Assembly (NCBI RefSeq): GCF_029203285.1
Contig: NZ_CP115669.1
Coordinates: 4,464,001-4,528,000, forward strand
Source of the DNA: Pseudomonas sp. PSE14
Lineage (GTDB): Bacteria; Pseudomonadota; Gammaproteobacteria; Pseudomonadales; Pseudomonadaceae
Reading direction: 5' to 3'
DNA: 64,000 bases
Numbering within the stretch: position 1 is the first letter of the stretch; each line of letters begins with the position of its first letter. The notes below the pieces were generated by a model. That model saw only the letters and a program-made list of their open reading frames with translations, made no database searches and was not told where the DNA came from. This document shows, in pieces, positions 62,905-64,000 of the stretch. Both the position numbers and the translations under genes were made by a program.

Positions 62905-64000
62905 TCAGACCTGCCCGAACGCCTTGCGCTGCGGCGTACCCCGCTGGGCGGCACGTAGATACTGCGGCGGCCACGGGACCGGCTGGCCGCCCAGCTCGTC
63001 GGCGGCGTGCAAGGGCCAGTAAGGATCGCGCAGCAGCTCGCGGGCCAGCAGGATCAGGTCGGCCTGGCCGGTACGCAGGATGTGTTCGGCCTGGACCGGC
63101 TCAGTGATCATGCCAACGGTGCCGCTGGCGACCCCGGCCTCCTTGCGCACGCGCTCGGAGAACTGCGTCTGGTAGCCCGGCCCTACCGGAATCTCGGCGT
63201 TCACCGCCGTGCCGCCGGAGGACACGTCGATCAGGTCCACGCCCAGGTCCTTCAGGCGGCGCGCCAGCTCCACCGTCTCGTCGGGGTTCCAGCCGTCCTC
63301 CACCCAGTCGGTGGCCGACAGGCGGACGAACAGCGGCAATTCCTGCGGCCATACCGCGCGCACGGCCTCGGTGACCTCCAGGAGGAAACGGATACGGTTC
63401 TCGAAACAGGTGCCGTACTGGTCGCGGCGCTGGTTGGAGAGCGGCGAGAGGAACTGATGCAACAGGTAGCCGTGGGCGGCGTGCACCTCGACGATCTTGA
63501 AGCCGGCGGCCAGGGCGCGCTCGGCGCCGCGCACGAACTGCTGCTTGATGGTTTCCATCTGCTCTTCGCTCAGGGCGATGGGCGCGGTGTGCTGCGGGTC
63601 GAAGGCGATGGCGGACGGCGCCACCGGAGTCCAGCCGCCCTCGCTGATCGGCACCGAGCCGTGCTTGCCCAGCCACGGCGCCCAGGTGCTGGCCTTGCGC
63701 CCGGCGTGGGCCAGTTGCACGCCGGCCACCGCGCCCTGGGATTCCAGGAAGCGGGTAATGCGGCGCAACGGCTCGATCTGCTCGTCGTTCCAAATGCCCA
63801 GGTCTTCAGCGCTGATCCGCCCTTCCGGGGCGACGGCCGTGGCTTCGACGATTACCAGCCCGGCGCCCCCCACGGCGCGGCTCCCCAGGTGGACCAGGTG
63901 CCAATCGTTGGCCAGTCCGTCCTGGGCGGAGTACTGGCACATGGGGGAAACGGCGATGCGGTTGGACAGGGTCAGCTGGCGTAGGGTCAAGGGCTCGAAC
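62905..64000 (-). CDS. NADH:flavin oxidoreductase, old yellow enzyme family (5' truncated)
   Basis: At least 365 residues of an FMN-dependent ene-reductase of the YqjM/XenA type, which reduces activated C=C bonds or nitro compounds with NAD(P)H. Blocks are SPMCQYSAQDGLANDWH (with the Cys of this subclass), VQLAHAGRK, VEVHAAHGYLLHQFLSP (His pair) and LARELLRDPYWP near the end. The frame continues past the window edge (FEP before LTLRQL), so the TTG at 63990 is not the start. Confidence 0.9.
   Translation of the reverse strand, partial: FEPLTLRQLTLSNRIAVSPMCQYSAQDGLANDWHLVHLGSRAVGGAGLVIVEATAVAPEGRISAEDLGIWNDEQIEPLRRITRFLESQGAVAGVQLAHAGRKASTWAPWLGKHGSVPISEGGWTPVAPSAIAFDPQHTAPIALSEEQMETIKQQFVRGAERALAAGFKIVEVHAAHGYLLHQFLSPLSNQRRDQYGTCFENRIRFLLEVTEAVRAVWPQELPLFVRLSATDWVEDGWNPDETVELARRLKDLGVDLIDVSSGGTAVNAEIPVGPGYQTQFSERVRKEAGVASGTVGMITEPVQAEHILRTGQADLILLARELLRDPYWPLHAADELGGQPVPWPPQYLRAAQRGTPQRKAFGQV

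Overview
The window is a GC-rich chromosomal segment of a Pseudomonas. The gene order plsB, mexJK/mexL, rsmJ, tsaB, adk, ppc, cadR/cadA, a macro-domain to lipoprotein cluster, lysS, prfB, wspRFEDCBA, MHS transporter, GMC oxidoreductase and LysR regulator matches, from memory, the PA3673-PA3711 stretch of P. aeruginosa PAO1. The extra genes and the repeat content suggest a relative such as P. citronellolis or P. nitroreducens, not P. aeruginosa itself. The species is inference. No tRNA, rRNA, CRISPR array, transposase or prophage gene was seen.

Layout. 1-8300: end of an unidentified gene, a cold-shock gene with a long leader, a glycine-zipper protein, plsB, then a three-gene surface-polysaccharide-type group (tyrosine phosphatase, GT4 glycosyltransferase, epimerase) that looks like an insertion. 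8300-13500: MexJK-type RND pump with its divergent repressor MexL. 13500-21340: housekeeping genes (rsmJ, tsaB, adk, ppc) and small conserved genes. 21430-24430: cadR and cadA around a textbook MerR-type promoter. 24760-29210: a tightly packed six-gene minus-strand cluster (macro domain, one-TM protein, lipoprotein hydrolase, AIM24, DUF1704 metallopeptidase, lipoprotein) of unknown joint role. 29310-33084: TetR regulator, lysS, and prfB with its programmed frameshift. 33205-41536: the whole wsp surface-sensing operon, ending in the diguanylate cyclase WspR. 41700-49800: small membrane and lipoprotein genes, a large repeat-rich gap, an MHS transporter, a GMC oxidoreductase with divergent LysR, DUF4256 and ecotin. 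49830-52700: two DUF533/TerB-like paralogues and a LysR gene. 52900-60960: a ydcSTUVW-like polyamine uptake and aminobutyraldehyde oxidation operon with a second aldehyde dehydrogenase in front. 60960-64000: a soluble chemoreceptor with its sensor at the C-terminus, a small hypothetical gene behind a perfect CRP/Vfr site, and a truncated old-yellow-enzyme gene.

Intergenic DNA carries at least three palindromic repeat families: GTAGGAGCG-type REPs, CGTAGGGCG-type paired hairpins, and a CCCTCTCCC type. The CGTAGGGCG elements sit on or within about ten bases of gene 3' ends, and two of them supply the stop codon. The most unusual stretch is 42650-43386. It holds 18 perfect copies of GCTCTG followed by a multi-hairpin block whose plus strand shows two hairpins with loops exactly matching the RsmA/CsrA consensus CANGGAYG, plus other GGA loops. 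It is a candidate RsmA-binding RNA or structured repeat.
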